Source: CAWEBF01 sp963807235 (lineage in GTDB: Bacteria > Acidobacteriota > Vicinamibacteria > Vicinamibacterales > UBA2999). From it: DNA of 64,000 bases. Of the stretch, positions 54,256 to 64,000 are shown piece by piece (position 1 is the stretch's first letter; each line of letters begins with the position of its first letter). The DNA lies in contig CAWEBF010000016.1 in the NCBI GenBank assembly GCA_963807235.1, forward strand, positions 62,001-126,000, in the 5' to 3' direction. The notes below the pieces were generated by a model. That model was not told the DNA's origin and ran no database searches. It was given only the letters and a program-made list of their open reading frames with translations. A program made the translations under genes and the position numbers.

Positions 54256-55916
54256 TTAGCGCTTCTTGCGCGCGCGGCTTCTCCGTGTGAGGGCGGAAGC
54301 CACGGCCGCTTCGGCGTCGACGCGGCCGAAGCCGTACTTCAGGCTGTAGCCGCGGGTGTACCCGCCGTTGCGTTCGGTCGATCTTCTCCGCCGTCGAGGT
54401 GAGGACGTCGCGCACCCCGTCCCACCGCAGCGACGGCGTTCGCCGAGAGCACGAGCGCGGCGACGCCCGCGACCAGCGGGGTCGCGGACGATGTGCCGCC
54501 GAAGTCGTCGCAGTAGGCGCCGAGCTGTACCCCTTGCCTCGGGGGCTCACGTCGGTGGTCGTGATGCCCTGACGGCGCACGTCGTCGTCGTCGCTCGGCG
54601 CGACGATATCGATGCCCTGGCCATAGTTGCTATAGGCTGACCGGCGTCCGCGGTCGTTGCAGGCACCAACAGCGATAGCGCGCTCATGCGTCGACGGAAA
54701 CCCGATCCGAGTGGCGTCCGTCGTTGCCCGTCGCCACGCAGACGACCGATCCGCGGCCGTTGCGTCCTCGCATCGGTGGCGTAGTTGATCGCGCTCTCGA
54801 TGTCCGGGATGCGGCGCAACCCCCAACTGCACGACAGCACATCCGCGTACTGAGCCGCATAACGGATCGCATCCGCGATCCGGTCGTCCGGCGCGAGGCT
54901 CGGTCCCGCGAGAATCTTGACCGCCATCAAGCGGCAGTTCCACGCAATCCCCGAGACGCCCTTCGCGTTGTTGCCGACCGCCGCTGCCACGCCCGCGCAC
55001 GGTGTGCCGTGGATGTCGTTGATATCCGTGTCATTGAAGGGCGCGTTGAACACCTTCGGACTCGGATTGAATGGATCGGAATCGTCCACGAAGTCGCGGC
55101 CGTGCCGATCGCGGGCCGTGCGCGACGGGTTGTTCCAGATGTTGGCCTTCAGATCGGGATGATTCAGATCGATCCCGTCGTCGATGATCGCGATGACGAT
55201 CGAGCGCTTGCCCCCGCCGACCTTCGACCATGCGCCGAGCGCACGCGGCGTCGTGTCAGCGGCGAGGCCGTTGACCTGCCCGCGTGTTGTCCAGGTGCCA
55301 CTGCGCCGGGAAACGCGGATCGTTGACCGAACGCCTTCCGCACCTCGGCGAGAAAGTTCGGCGCGGCGATACGCGACCAGGTCGTCGGCCTCCACGAGCT
55401 GATTGGCCAGGTCGAGCGTTCTCGATGCGCGCCGTACCGAGGTCGGCACGAGGATCTTGCGCGTGCGATCGAATTCGCTCGTCCCGACCATCGTGAGGCC
55501 GAGCCCGTCGAGCAGCTTTCGCTGGTTGCGCCGGCGGAGGCGTTGGGCTTGAACGCGACCAGGATCTGCTCTGTCGCCACCAGTTTCAACTGCGACTCAC
55601 GTTCCACGAAGACGGGCATCGTGCGCGAGACGCGCGACGGCGAAGCGCCTCGGGAGCGCGTTGACGACCGTTTCAACCGGTGCGCTCCGACGCGCCGCTG
55701 TCGTGGAGCAGCATGAATCGGCCGAAGCGCTGGACGGCTCTCGCCGCGGTCGTCGCCAGCTGCCCGCGCTTTCGCCCGTGACGAGCGTCAGCGCGCGCGC
55801 CGCGCTCTTCGAGCAACGGCTGCGCCGGTCCGTCCCTCGAACCGTACGCCGATCGACGTCGGAGGCTTCGTCGAGCTGCATGCGGCGTCGCCGGAGGCTG
55901 CGTAGTAATGTGGCAT
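54256..55916 (-). CDS. S8 family subtilisin-like peptidase, many frameshifts
   Basis: The catalytic triad is visible in pieces: IVIAIIDDGIDLNHPDLKAN (Asp), DINDIHGTPCAGVAAAVGN (His), and in another frame GGTSSATPLVAGVAALVLSA (Ser). A prodomain-like N-terminal part contains QLKLVATEQILVAFKPNASA, KILVPTSVRRASRTLDLAN and APNFLAEVRKAF; the C-terminal end is YGFGRVDAEAAVASALTRR. At least six frame corrections are required over 1.66 kb. Start at ATG 55916 (MPHYYAASGDAA) with no signal peptide, so it may be intracellular or exported otherwise. The very dense indels leave open both poor sequence and true pseudogenisation. Confidence 0.7.
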
Positions 55917-55969
55917 GGTCAGACACCTCGCGCGTGAAGAGCGTCCGGGCCGAGTGCGCTCGGCGACGT

Positions 55970-56549
55970 CTACCGTTTGATGTCGGTGAGGTAGTTCGGG
56001 CTGGCGAACTCGACGTCGTCTCGCTGGTCGAGCGAGCGAGCGACGTCGAGCGTGTGCGTCCCGCTGGCGTGTGGGGACCTTGACGATGTATTGCGTGGGC
56101 TCGAACTCGTTGCGCTTGCCGATCGATCACGCCGTGCTCGGCTTTGAGCGCTTGCGAGCGCGCGGTTGGCGCTGTCCCGGCTTGAGGCGCAGCATGATCT
56201 CGTCGGTGAGCACCTGACGCGTGTCGCTCTCCGGATCGCGCAGCACCGGCGTAGCAAAGGCGATCGCGCCTGGCCTTCTGCAGCGTCTCGATGCGCGGCC
56301 GTGACCTTGCTGGGTGCGATCGCCGTTTCGGCGATGAAGGATGAAGATGCTTCGCCGAGCGGCTGCTCTTCGATCTCGCCCAGCGTGCTCGAGGACTTCG
56401 CGAACCTTCTCCTCCTGCCCCGCGCCGCAGCGCGACGGCGATCTCGTCCTTGACGATGTCCGGTGCGGCAGGCGAGGGCCTTCGTGACGCCATGCGTGGG
56501 CGACATCGAACCGATGTCGAAGAACTCTTCCAGTATAGCGAAGCCGCAT
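55970..56549 (-). CDS. Orphan subtilase-prodomain-like protein, frameshifted
   Basis: The readable end contains TRQVLTDEIMLRLKPG, LKAEHGVIDRQA, HTLDVARSLDQRDDVEFASP and NYLTDIKR before the stop, with the same layout (EQILVAFKP ... LDLANQLVEADDLVAYAAPN) as the prodomain of the peptidase encoded next. No protease domain is attached, so it could be a stand-alone inhibitor or chaperone for the flanking subtilases. The 5' end (ATG 56549 chosen) is uncertain because several frame corrections are needed; it may instead be the tail of the upstream gene. Confidence 0.5.
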
Positions 56550-56559
56550 GCGTCCGCGA

Positions 56560-58260
56560 CGCTCTATGTTCGCGCAGCCGTTTCTTGAGGCGTGAGGAGA
56601 TGCCGGCCTGCGAGTAGTCGGCGCCGCTGACTCTGCCGCGCCGATGCGGATGCGGCGTCCGCCTTGCACTGCCGACGAAAACGTCTGGAGCAGCGCCGGG
56701 TTCATGACGATGTGGAACGCGAGCTCGTCGCCGACGTCCTGGAGGACCGACGGCAGGTCCCGATCGGTGATGTGGAACAGAGCCGCGACGATCTCCTCGA
56801 CTCGCGTGCGCGACACGCCGGGTACGAGGTGCACGAGCATCTCGATGCCGGTCGTGATCGGTGGCGATCGGCGGCGCGTCTGGCATCGCTGGAGCTTTGC
56901 GCGCGGGGGCGGTGGCGGGTAGCGGCTCGGCGAGAAGTGTCTTGGCGTCGACGATACCAGGGCCAAACTCAGCCGTGTCCCAGCCGCGCGGCGTGCGGCA
57001 CGTGGCCTGAAGGAGCTGCTTGAAGACCCGCGCGATGTTCCCGGCGCCAAATCGCCGCACGAGGTTCGTCCAGCCGTGGAACGAGACCCAGAGGGCTGCC
57101 ACGCCGGCCGTTGTCGCGACCGCAAAGGACGTCCCATTGCCGCGCTCGACTGTGAAGCGCAATGTGGCCGGTGGACTATCGCGAGCCGTCTGCGCCCGCC
57201 AGACGGACTCCCCGGGCGCCGTAATGTCGACCGCCGGGCCATGGCTCGATCCCGTCCAAGGCTGATCGCGAACGTTGCTCGCGGCGACTGCGATGACGTC
57301 CTCGAATGCCGCGGGAAACACCACCAGTCCGACTTCGTTTCCTGCGGCGGCGAGGACGATCGTTCCGACATCGAACGCGCGGCGGATGGCGCGCTCCGTG
57401 CCAAAGCCGGGGAACGGACCGCCAAGACTGATCGAGACGACCTGCGCGCCGTGTGTCGCCGCGTGATCGATCGCTTGACGGAGACCCCGCATCGAGATCA
57501 GCACAACTGATTCGGTGGTGCGGATTGGAATGAGCTGCGCGTGCGGAGCGACGCCTGAGACGAACGGGCCGGTGCCGCCCGTCGCGGATCCGACGTCGCT
57601 CAGGATGACACTGCCGGTGCCTGTGCCGTGTCCGGGGTTGTCGAGGAAATCGTCGTCGAGATCGTCGCGTGGATCTGGGTCGTCATCGTCGAAGTCGAAG
57701 CCGGCGCCGATCGAGCAGACGTGAAGGTTCGGCGAGCTCTGGGTGAAGTGTGTATCCGGTATCGGGGTGACCGACCTGCACGCCGGCGCCCGGGAGGTTG
57801 TGCGCCAAACAAGCGCCAGGCCTCAAGCACGTTGGCCTTGCGGAGACTCCACTCGAAATCGGTGTTCGGTTGCCGGATCGTCCTTGCCTCCGCTTCCTGA
57901 CGCCTTGCGGCCTCTCGGCGTCGCGTTCTCGGGCACGAGATAGCGGAACATCGGATCCGCTTCGGCCACTTCCGGCTGATCGCGGAGCGCGTGGGTCAGA
58001 TCCCAGGCGCGCGCGACGCTCACGCCACGCGGCGGCGGCAACAGCTCGATTTCCGTAGCATCCTCCAGGACCGGCGAAAGGCGCCATCCCGTGAGCTTCA
58101 CGCGCCGCATCAGGTGGCGCGCGAGTGCCGTCCCATCTCGGCCAGGCGTGGGCTGCAACACGACCGACAGCGCTTCGACCTGCGGCTGCCGTCCGCCCGA
58201 GGCCGTGAGCCGCAGCCGGGTCGAGCTGCGCTTCGGCCATTGCTTCGATCGCTTTGCCAT
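56560..58260 (-). CDS. S8 family subtilisin-like peptidase, frameshifted
   Basis: Starts at ATG 58260 (AKRSKQWPKRSSTRLRL). Prodomain features EALSVVLQPTPGRDGTALA and QPEVAEADPMFRYLVP are followed in other frames by GAGVQVGHPDTGYTLHPEL (Asp), GHGTGTGSVIL (His), then HAATHGAQVVSISLGGPFPG, IVLAAAGNEVGLVVFPAAF and RGNGTSFAVATTAGVAALWV (Ser). The triad is therefore present. A C-terminal extension has VHLVPGVSRTRVEEIVAALF and DELAFHIVMNPALLQTFSSA. Four or more frame corrections are needed and the exact end (about 56560) is approximate. No signal peptide is evident. Confidence 0.7.
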
Positions 58261-58286
58261 GCCGAGGACCTCGTGCCGAGTTTCTG

Positions 58287-58610
58287 CTATTTCTCGCCGG
58301 GCCGCCTGCGCTCCAGCGTTATCGCGAGCTGCGTCTGTCGATTGGCGAGGGTTCGCTCGAGTTCTTGTTTGGTTGCGGAATCAGCGGCCTCCGCAATCGC
58401 CTGTTTCACACGCGCGATCTCGTTCAAGAGCTCCACTTCCACCGGCGTGCAGTTCGCGTTCTTCAGCAGCGAATATGCCATGCGCAGGTCCGCCGGGGCG
58501 CTGAAGTACTCCTCGAGGTTGAGCGCGCGGCCGGCATTCGGAAGGTTCTCGAATTCGCCCCGGTTCAGGGCCTCGCGGATTCGCTGCTCTGCGGTCCGGC
58601 TGAACGGCAC
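58287..58610 (-). CDS. DUF1992 (DnaJC28-like) protein
   Basis: 107 residues. AEQRIREALNRGEFENLPNAGRALNLEEYFSAPADLRMAYSLLKNANC is the DUF1992/DnaJ-subfamily-C-28 conserved domain (IxEAxxxGxFxxLPxxGKPL pattern), followed by a charged helical tail. Small cytosolic protein of unknown function, found across many bacteria. It lies 26 bp upstream of the subtilase gene in the same direction. Confidence 0.85.
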   Translation of the reverse strand: MPFSRTAEQRIREALNRGEFENLPNAGRALNLEEYFSAPADLRMAYSLLKNANCTPVEVELLNEIARVKQAIAEAADSATKQELERTLANRQTQLAITLERRRPGEK

Positions 58611-58811
58611 ACTTCATTCTCGCCGCTTGGGACGTTGTCTGACCAGTGAGCAACTTCCAGCGCGTAATCGCCGTCCAATCCTGGCGAGATGCTGCGAACC
58701 ATTTCGCGCGGCCGGCGTCTAAAGTCGGTATCTGACGCCATCAGGCCAGACGTGTAACGTGCCACGCCGGCGGCCGTATTCACGAGGAGACAGGGTCGAA
58801 GGAGGAGGTTT

Positions 58812-59806
58812 TTGAGACGCGCTTCGCGGCTGTCCAATCGGTGGTTGTTGATCGTGTGTGCCTGCGCGGTCGTCGTCACGGGGCGTCCCATAAGCGGACA
58901 GGGCGATGCGCCTCCCCAGGCAGCAGCGCAGACCGGCGACGCGGCCGTGCGCGTCATCACCGACGCGCGCGTGGCCATCGGTGGCGAGGCCAAGCTTGCC
59001 GCCCTCAAGAGCTTCATCGTTACCGGCCGCACCCGTCAGGTGCGGGGCGACAACCTCGTGCCGATCGAGTTCGAGATCCAGGCGGAGCTGCCCGACAAGT
59101 TTGCGCGGCGCGACGAATTTCCCGCTCAGGATGCCGGCCCGACGGTCACAGGTTTCAACGGCGACCGTTTCGTGCAGAGTCCGGCCCCTCAGCCGCCTCC
59201 CGCGCGTCCCGGCGGTCCGCCGCCGCCCACGCCGCAGCAGCTCGAGGCGGCCGCACGCGTCCAGCTCGTCAACGTCAAGCAGGATTTCGCCAGGCTGATG
59301 CTCGGCCTGTTTGCGGCCTCGTATCCGAGCCATCCCCTCACGTTCGCCTACGTGGGGCAGGCCGAGGCGCCGCAGGGGCGCGCCGACGTGCTCGATGTGA
59401 AAGGCCCCGGCAACTTCGCGGCGCGGCTTTTCGTGGACGGCAAGACCCACTTGCCCGTCATGCTCAGTTGGCAGGCACAACAGGCGCCTGCACGCGGCCG
59501 CGGCCCGGGCGCGCCCGGCGGTGGCCGGCCCGGCGGTGCTCCACCAGCGGGAGCGGCTCCTGCCGGCGCTCCGCCTGCCTGGCCGCTCCGCCTGGTGCCG
59601 CTCCGCCTGGCGCCGCTCCGCCTGCCGGCGGCCCGCCGCCGGTGGAGAACAGGCTCTACTTCGCTGAGTACCGCTCATTCGAAGGGCTGCAGCTGCCGAC
59701 GCGCGTCAGGCGCGCGGTGGCAGGCGACACGACGGAGGAAACGATATTCGATCGGTTCCGGATCAACGCGCGCGTTGATCCCAGGCGGTTCGAACCCGGC
59801 AGTTAG
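58812..59806 (+). CDS. Secreted protein with Gly/Ala/Pro-rich repeat, one frameshift
   Basis: Starts at TTG 58812 with AAGGAGGAGG upstream. Signal peptide (LLIVCACAVVVTGRPISGQ). Globular part VITDARVAIGGEAKLAALKSFIVTGRTRQV, EFEIQAELPDKFARRDEF, LMLGLFAASYPSHPLTFAYVG, DVLDVKGPGNFAARLFVDGKTHLP resembles outer-membrane-lipoprotein-sorting-like beta folds. A low-complexity stretch of G-A-P-P units (about 59515-59640) contains a -1 frame change, after which NRLYFAEYRSFEGLQLPTRV leads to the end at 59806. Located 18 bp before a TonB receptor, so probably its periplasmic or surface partner. Confidence 0.7.
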
Positions 59807-59824
59807 TTCCCGAGAGGTACACAT

Positions 59825-62492
59825 ATGGTTTCGAGATTTGCCCTAATCGGGCACGTCGCAGTCGTCGTGTGTCTGGCTCTGGTGATGATGCTCGGCGCCA
59901 CGCCGGCCATCGCCGGACAGGGCGCACGCCCCGGCACGCTCCAGGTGACGGTCGTCGATCAGACCGGCGCCGTCATCGCCAACGCGACCGTCACCGTCGA
60001 GGGCGCCGAAGCCGCCACCAAGGGGCAGGCGCCCACGCCCGTGCAGACCAATCCCGAGGGCATCGCGAACCTTCCCGGGCTGCCGCCCGGCCGCTACACC
60101 GTCCGCGCCGAGTTTCCCGGATTCGAGACGCGCACGCTGCCCGAGGTCCGGGTCCGTGCCGGCGACAACAAGCAGGTGATGATGCTGCCGATCGCGGGCC
60201 TGCAGGATGCAGTCACAGTGGAGCGCGACAAGCAGGAGTCGGCCGCCGATCGCCAGTCCACATTCGGCACCGTGCTCACGCGGGAGCAGCTCGAGGCGCT
60301 GTCCGACGATCCCGACATCCTCCGCCAGCAGCTGCAGGACATGGCCGGGCCCGGCGCGGTCATCAAGGTAGACAGCTTCGAGGGCGCGGCGCTGCCGCCC
60401 AAGGCGATGATTCGATCCATCCGCATCTCGCGCGACCAGTTCGCGGCGGAGAACCACTCGGCGGGCGGCACGTCGGTGGAGATCATCACCCAGCCGGGGC
60501 TCGGTCCGATTCGCTACAACACCGCGTTCCGCTATCGCGGCGGACGGCTGAGCGGGCGCAGCCCGTTTACGCCGACACGCGGACCTGAGGAGCTGAAGAA
60601 CTTCAATATGAACCTGAACGGCACGCTCGTGCCGCAGAAGGCCTCGTTCAACTTCAACGTCGACGGGCTCAACTCGTTCGAGACACCGAACATCCGCGCG
60701 TCCAACGGCACCGACACGCGATCGGAAACGCTGCGCCTCCGCACACCGCGCGACAACATGCGCGTCAACGCCAACGTCGACTACGCCCTGACGCTCAATC
60801 AGACGCTGCGCTTCGGCTACTTCGGCAACCGGAACACTGCCGAGAACCTCGGCATCGGCGAGTACGACTTCGAGGAACGCGCCTACTCGACGGAAAATTC
60901 GAATCACAACTTCCGCATGCAGCACATGGGGCCGGTCGGCCGCCGCATGTTCTCCCGCACGCGGATGCAGGTGAGCTGGTCCGACTCCGAGTCGCATTCG
61001 CTGCTCGAGGCGCGGACCGTGCGCGTGCTCGACGCGTTTACCCGCGGCGGCGCGCAGCGCGCCGGCGGCCAGCACACGCGCGCGCTCACCGCGGCGAGCG
61101 ATCTCGATTACGTGCGCGGCATTCACTCGTTACCGTGCGGGCCTCGAGTTCAACTATCTGGGCGTGCGCGCCAACGACACCTCCAACTACCTGGGCACCT
61201 ACACTTTCGAAAGCCCGGAGGCTTTCGACGAGGAACGCCCGCGCAGCTTCACGCAGCGCATCGGCGATCCGGACATCCGCTACAACAATCTGCAGGCTGG
61301 GGCCTATTTCCAGGACGACATGCGGCTGCGGCGCAACCTGACGTTCAGCGCGGGCATGCGCTACGAAGCGCAGACGCACGTGGGCGACTACGACGGCTTG
61401 ATGCCGCGCGTCGGCGTTACCTGGGCGCCCTTCAAGAACGGTGGCACCACTTTGCGCACGAGCTGGGGCATCTTCCACGACTGGCTGCAGTCCGGCACCT
61501 ACGAGCAGACGCTGCGCGTGGACGGCTTCAACCAGCGGGAAGTGGACATCCTCGATCCGGCCTATCCCGACGCTGGCGACATCGGCGCCGGCTCGCCGGC
61601 CAATGCCTACCTGCTCGATGGCGGTCTGCGCCTTCCGCGCACGAACCGCGCGAGCGTCGGCGTCGACCAGCGTCTGCACCGGCTGGTTCAGACGACCACG
61701 ACGTACGCCTATCAGCGCGGGTCGTCGGTGTATCGCGGGCTGAACCTCAACGCCCCGGTGGATGGCGAGCGGCCCGACCAGCAGTTCGGCAACATCATCG
61801 AGGTCGTGTCGGACGCCCGGTCGCGGCAGCACGAAGTGCAGTTTGCGATGACCGTGAATCCGGGCGCGCTGCTGCCGGCGTTCAACGCGCCGCTCGTCAA
61901 ATGGAACCGGGTGACGGTGTTCGCCAACTACACGTGGGTGAACATCGAGAACAACTCCGACGGCCCGTTCGCGACGCCGGCGACCGGCAGCCTGGAGGCC
62001 GAATGGGGCAGTCCGGCCTTCCACGTGCCGCACCGGGTCAACGTCACGTTCAACAACCAGATCGTGCGGAACCTGCTCGCGCAGATCAACTTCAACACTA
62101 CCAGCGGCAATCCTTACACGATCCGCACCGGCTTCGACGAGAACGGCGATTTGATCTATAACGACCGTCCCGACGGCATCGGCCGCAACACCGTGCGCGG
62201 CCAGCAGCAGTGGAACCTCAACATGGCGACCGGCTACACGATCACGTTCGGCCGCCAGACGACGCTGCCTCCGGGGATTGGCGTGATCGGCGGCGGCGGT
62301 GGTCCGCAGGTTGTTACCGTCAATAACAGCGGCGCACGTTTCAGGCTGCAGTTCGTGGTGCAGGTCCAGAACGTGACCAACAACGCGAACTACACCGGCT
62401 ACAGTGGCGTGCTCACGTCGCCGTTCTTCGGACAGCCGACTGCCGTGCTCGGCACCCGCAAAGTGGACATGGGAGTGAATTTGAGCTTCTGA
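59825..62492 (+). CDS. TonB-dependent receptor with carboxypeptidase-regulatory-like domain, one frameshift
   Basis: Signal peptide (MLGATPAIAGQG), regulatory-like domain TLQVTVVDQTGAVIANATVTVEG ending GFETRTLPEV, plug region (TVLTREQLEALSDDPDILRQQ, GTSVEIITQPGLGPIRYNTAF) and a long barrel (FNMNLNGTLVPQKASFNFNVDG, RVTVFANYTWVNIENNSDGP, NPYTIRTGFDENGDLIYNDRPDG) ending KVDMGVNLSF with terminal Phe. A +1 correction near 61120 (FTRYRAGLEFNYLG) joins the halves. About 889 residues. Different subtype from the receptor at the left edge. Substrate unknown. Confidence 0.88.
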
Positions 62493-62510
62493 GTCGGTAG
62501 AGCCCGCCGG

Positions 62511-64000
62511 TTATTGCGGCAAGGCGAACGCGATGTACGCGCCGGGCAACGCCGGTCCTGCGGCGCGTGCCGCGCCGGCGTTGTTGAACGAGGCGGGGAA
62601 CGTGGCGTTCGGCTGCGCCACCGGCAGCACGACGAACTGCCGTCCGTTCACCTGATACGTGGCCGGCATCCCCTCGGCACCGTTGGGCAGACTGTGCGCC
62701 CAGAGCTCCTTGCCGCTGTCGCGGTCATAGGCATGCACCCTGCGCTCGGGACCGGTGGCGAGGAAGATCAGCCCGCCGGCCGTCACAAGCGGTGCGTTCC
62801 GCGGAAACTGCACCCCGGTGTTGTTCGGGATGTTGTACTCGGGTGGCGCCTCCTGCACGCCCGTTGGAATCCGCCACACGATATCCCCGCTGTTGAGGTC
62901 GTACTTCACCATCTCCGACCACGGCGGCGCCGAGGCGGTCATCGATCCGCCCGCGAAGTTGATGTTCATGAAGCTCACCGGCGATGTGAACTGGACCTGT
63001 CCGCCCTTGGCCGCGTCCACGAGGTCTTTGGCCTTCGCCATCAACTCCGCCTTCTGCTCGGGCGTGACGATCGTGTTGCCGCCGCCCCGGCCGCCGCCTC
63101 CACCGCCCCCTCCGCCGCCGCGGCCGGCTCCCGGCAGCGAGATCCGGATCATCGTCGGCAGCGACTTGTGGACGATGTAGAACTCGCCCCGGTCGGGATC
63201 GACCGCGCTGGTACCGAAGTTCGCGCCGCCGTTGTGCCCGGGCATCTGCACCGAGCCTTCGAAGCTCGGGGGAGTGAACAGTCCCTCGTTGCGGTAGGTC
63301 CGCAGCCGTGCCCGCAGCTCGTCCTGCGCCTCCTTCGGCAGGTAGGGGTTGATGTCCTTCTCGGTGAACGACTGCCTGGCAAACGGGGCCGGCTTCGTCG
63401 GGAACGGCTGCGTGGGGGACGTCCACTCGCCCGGCACGTCACTCTGAGGAACCGGGCGTTCCTCGATCGGCCAGATCGGCTGGCCGGTCCTCCGATCGAA
63501 GACGTAGAGGAACCCCTGCTTCGTAGCCTGCGCGACGACCTGGCGCGGCTTGCCGTTCTGGCGGATCGTCAGCAGCTTGGCCGACTGCGGAATGTCCCAG
63601 TCCCAGAGGTCGTGGTGAATGAGTTGCTGATGCCAGATCCGCTTGCCGGTTCGCGCGTCGATCGCGACGAGCGAGTTGGCGAACAGGTTGTTGCCTTTGC
63701 GATCGCCCCCGTAGAAGTCGTAGCGCGGGCTGCCGAACCCGACGAATGCAATGCCGTTCTCCTCGTCGACGGTGAACTCGCTCCAGTTGTGCCCGCCACC
63801 TCCTCGCGACCAGTGGCCTTCCGGCCATGTGTCGTAGCCGAACTCCCCTTCGTGCGGAATGACATGGAAGATCCAGGCAACCTTCCCGGTCCGCACGTCG
63901 TAGGCGTGAACGTCGGAGGGCGGGCCGCCGTAGCTCGGTCCGCCGGGCAGCGGAATGATGAACAGGTTCTCGAAGATTCGACCGGGATTGCTGGTCCCGA
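62511..64000 (-). CDS. Secreted PQQ-dependent dehydrogenase, N-terminus beyond window
   Basis: 496 codons visible, open to position 64000. GTSNPGRIFENLFIIPLPGG, HAYDVRTGKVAWIFHVIPHEGEFG, AIDARTGKRIWHQQLIHHDLWDWDIPQS (catalytic Asp kept), EMVKYDLNSGDIVWRIPTGV and HAYDRDSGKELWAH are quinoprotein-propeller blades of the GDH-like type. An insert with a run of ten glycines (about 63075-63135) and a helical TPEQKAELMAKAKDLVDAAKG segment is unusual. Fourth PQQ dehydrogenase of the window; converges on the TonB receptor gene. Confidence 0.88.
   Translation of the reverse strand, partial: GTSNPGRIFENLFIIPLPGGPSYGGPPSDVHAYDVRTGKVAWIFHVIPHEGEFGYDTWPEGHWSRGGGGHNWSEFTVDEENGIAFVGFGSPRYDFYGGDRKGNNLFANSLVAIDARTGKRIWHQQLIHHDLWDWDIPQSAKLLTIRQNGKPRQVVAQATKQGFLYVFDRRTGQPIWPIEERPVPQSDVPGEWTSPTQPFPTKPAPFARQSFTEKDINPYLPKEAQDELRARLRTYRNEGLFTPPSFEGSVQMPGHNGGANFGTSAVDPDRGEFYIVHKSLPTMIRISLPGAGRGGGGGGGGGGRGGGNTIVTPEQKAELMAKAKDLVDAAKGGQVQFTSPVSFMNINFAGGSMTASAPPWSEMVKYDLNSGDIVWRIPTGVQEAPPEYNIPNNTGVQFPRNAPLVTAGGLIFLATGPERRVHAYDRDSGKELWAHSLPNGAEGMPATYQVNGRQFVVLPVAQPNATFPASFNNAGAARAAGPALPGAYIAFALPQ

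Noticed and set aside
1..64000. tRNA, rRNA, integrase or phage genes
   Set aside because: I looked for cloverleaf-like, rRNA-like and integrase/transposase motifs and saw none; a covariance or HMM search would be needed to exclude small RNAs.

Overview
The window reads like a chromosomal segment of a GC-rich soil Acidobacteriota, most likely of the Vicinamibacteria type. This is inferred from Oar-like TonB receptors with an N-terminal carboxypeptidase-regulatory-like domain, many secreted PQQ-type beta-propeller dehydrogenases, a Ser/Thr kinase fused to a beta-propeller, DUF6152, tannase and DUF885 proteins, and uniformly GC-rich codon use. No rRNA, tRNA, CRISPR array or recognisable transposase was seen.

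Left part (1-17.5 kb): after a truncated TonB receptor on the minus strand, a long plus-strand cluster encodes most of the tetrahydromethanopterin (H4MPT) route from formaldehyde to formate. It runs: OFA-type MFS transporter, fae, mtdB, an OrfY-like ATP-grasp protein, a 2-keto-4-pentenoate-hydratase-like protein, fhcB, fhcA, a small coiled-coil membrane protein, fhcD, fhcC. Two PQQ dehydrogenases, a di-heme cytochrome c and a Tat-exported metallo-beta-lactamase-fold protein follow. The missing step, mch, lies 35 kb away (47.2 kb), followed by a RimK-type ATP-grasp ligase and a CitG-like protein; both are plausible cofactor-biosynthesis genes. A periplasmic PQQ alcohol dehydrogenase with a vicinal Cys pair and an Asp-Tyr-Asp metal motif could supply formaldehyde; Fae, MtdB, Mch and Fhc would turn it into formate; the OFA transporter could move formate or oxalate.

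Middle (17.6-43.2 kb): a FemAB-like acyltransferase, two small envelope proteins, two convergent MFS transporters, a shikimate-dehydrogenase-family gene coupled to one of them, a divergent TAXI-TRAP transporter, a CigR/RcnB-like protein, secreted PQQ-like and NHL beta-propellers (one fused to ankyrin repeats), a DUF6152 cluster, another PQQ dehydrogenase, a DUF885 protein lacking its HExxPGH segment, a molybdenum hydroxylase pair and a tannase-family esterase. The setting suggests oxidative use of plant-derived alcohols and aromatics, whose methoxyl groups would yield formaldehyde (inference).

Right part (43.3-64 kb): the kinase-propeller gene, a propeller protein, the mch locus, a choice-of-anchor-B protein, more secreted proteins, two S8 subtilases around an orphan prodomain-like gene, DUF1992, a proline-rich secreted protein with a TonB receptor, and a truncated PQQ dehydrogenase.

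Two window-wide oddities stand out. First, degenerate tandem heptamer arrays sit in the intergenic gaps; several form inverted pairs around genes, most strikingly a 30/32-identical pair around the kinase gene. Second, many genes need single-base frame corrections, mostly in the +1 direction, so the sequence probably carries systematic indel errors. Genes marked as frameshifted should be treated as probably intact until re-sequenced.
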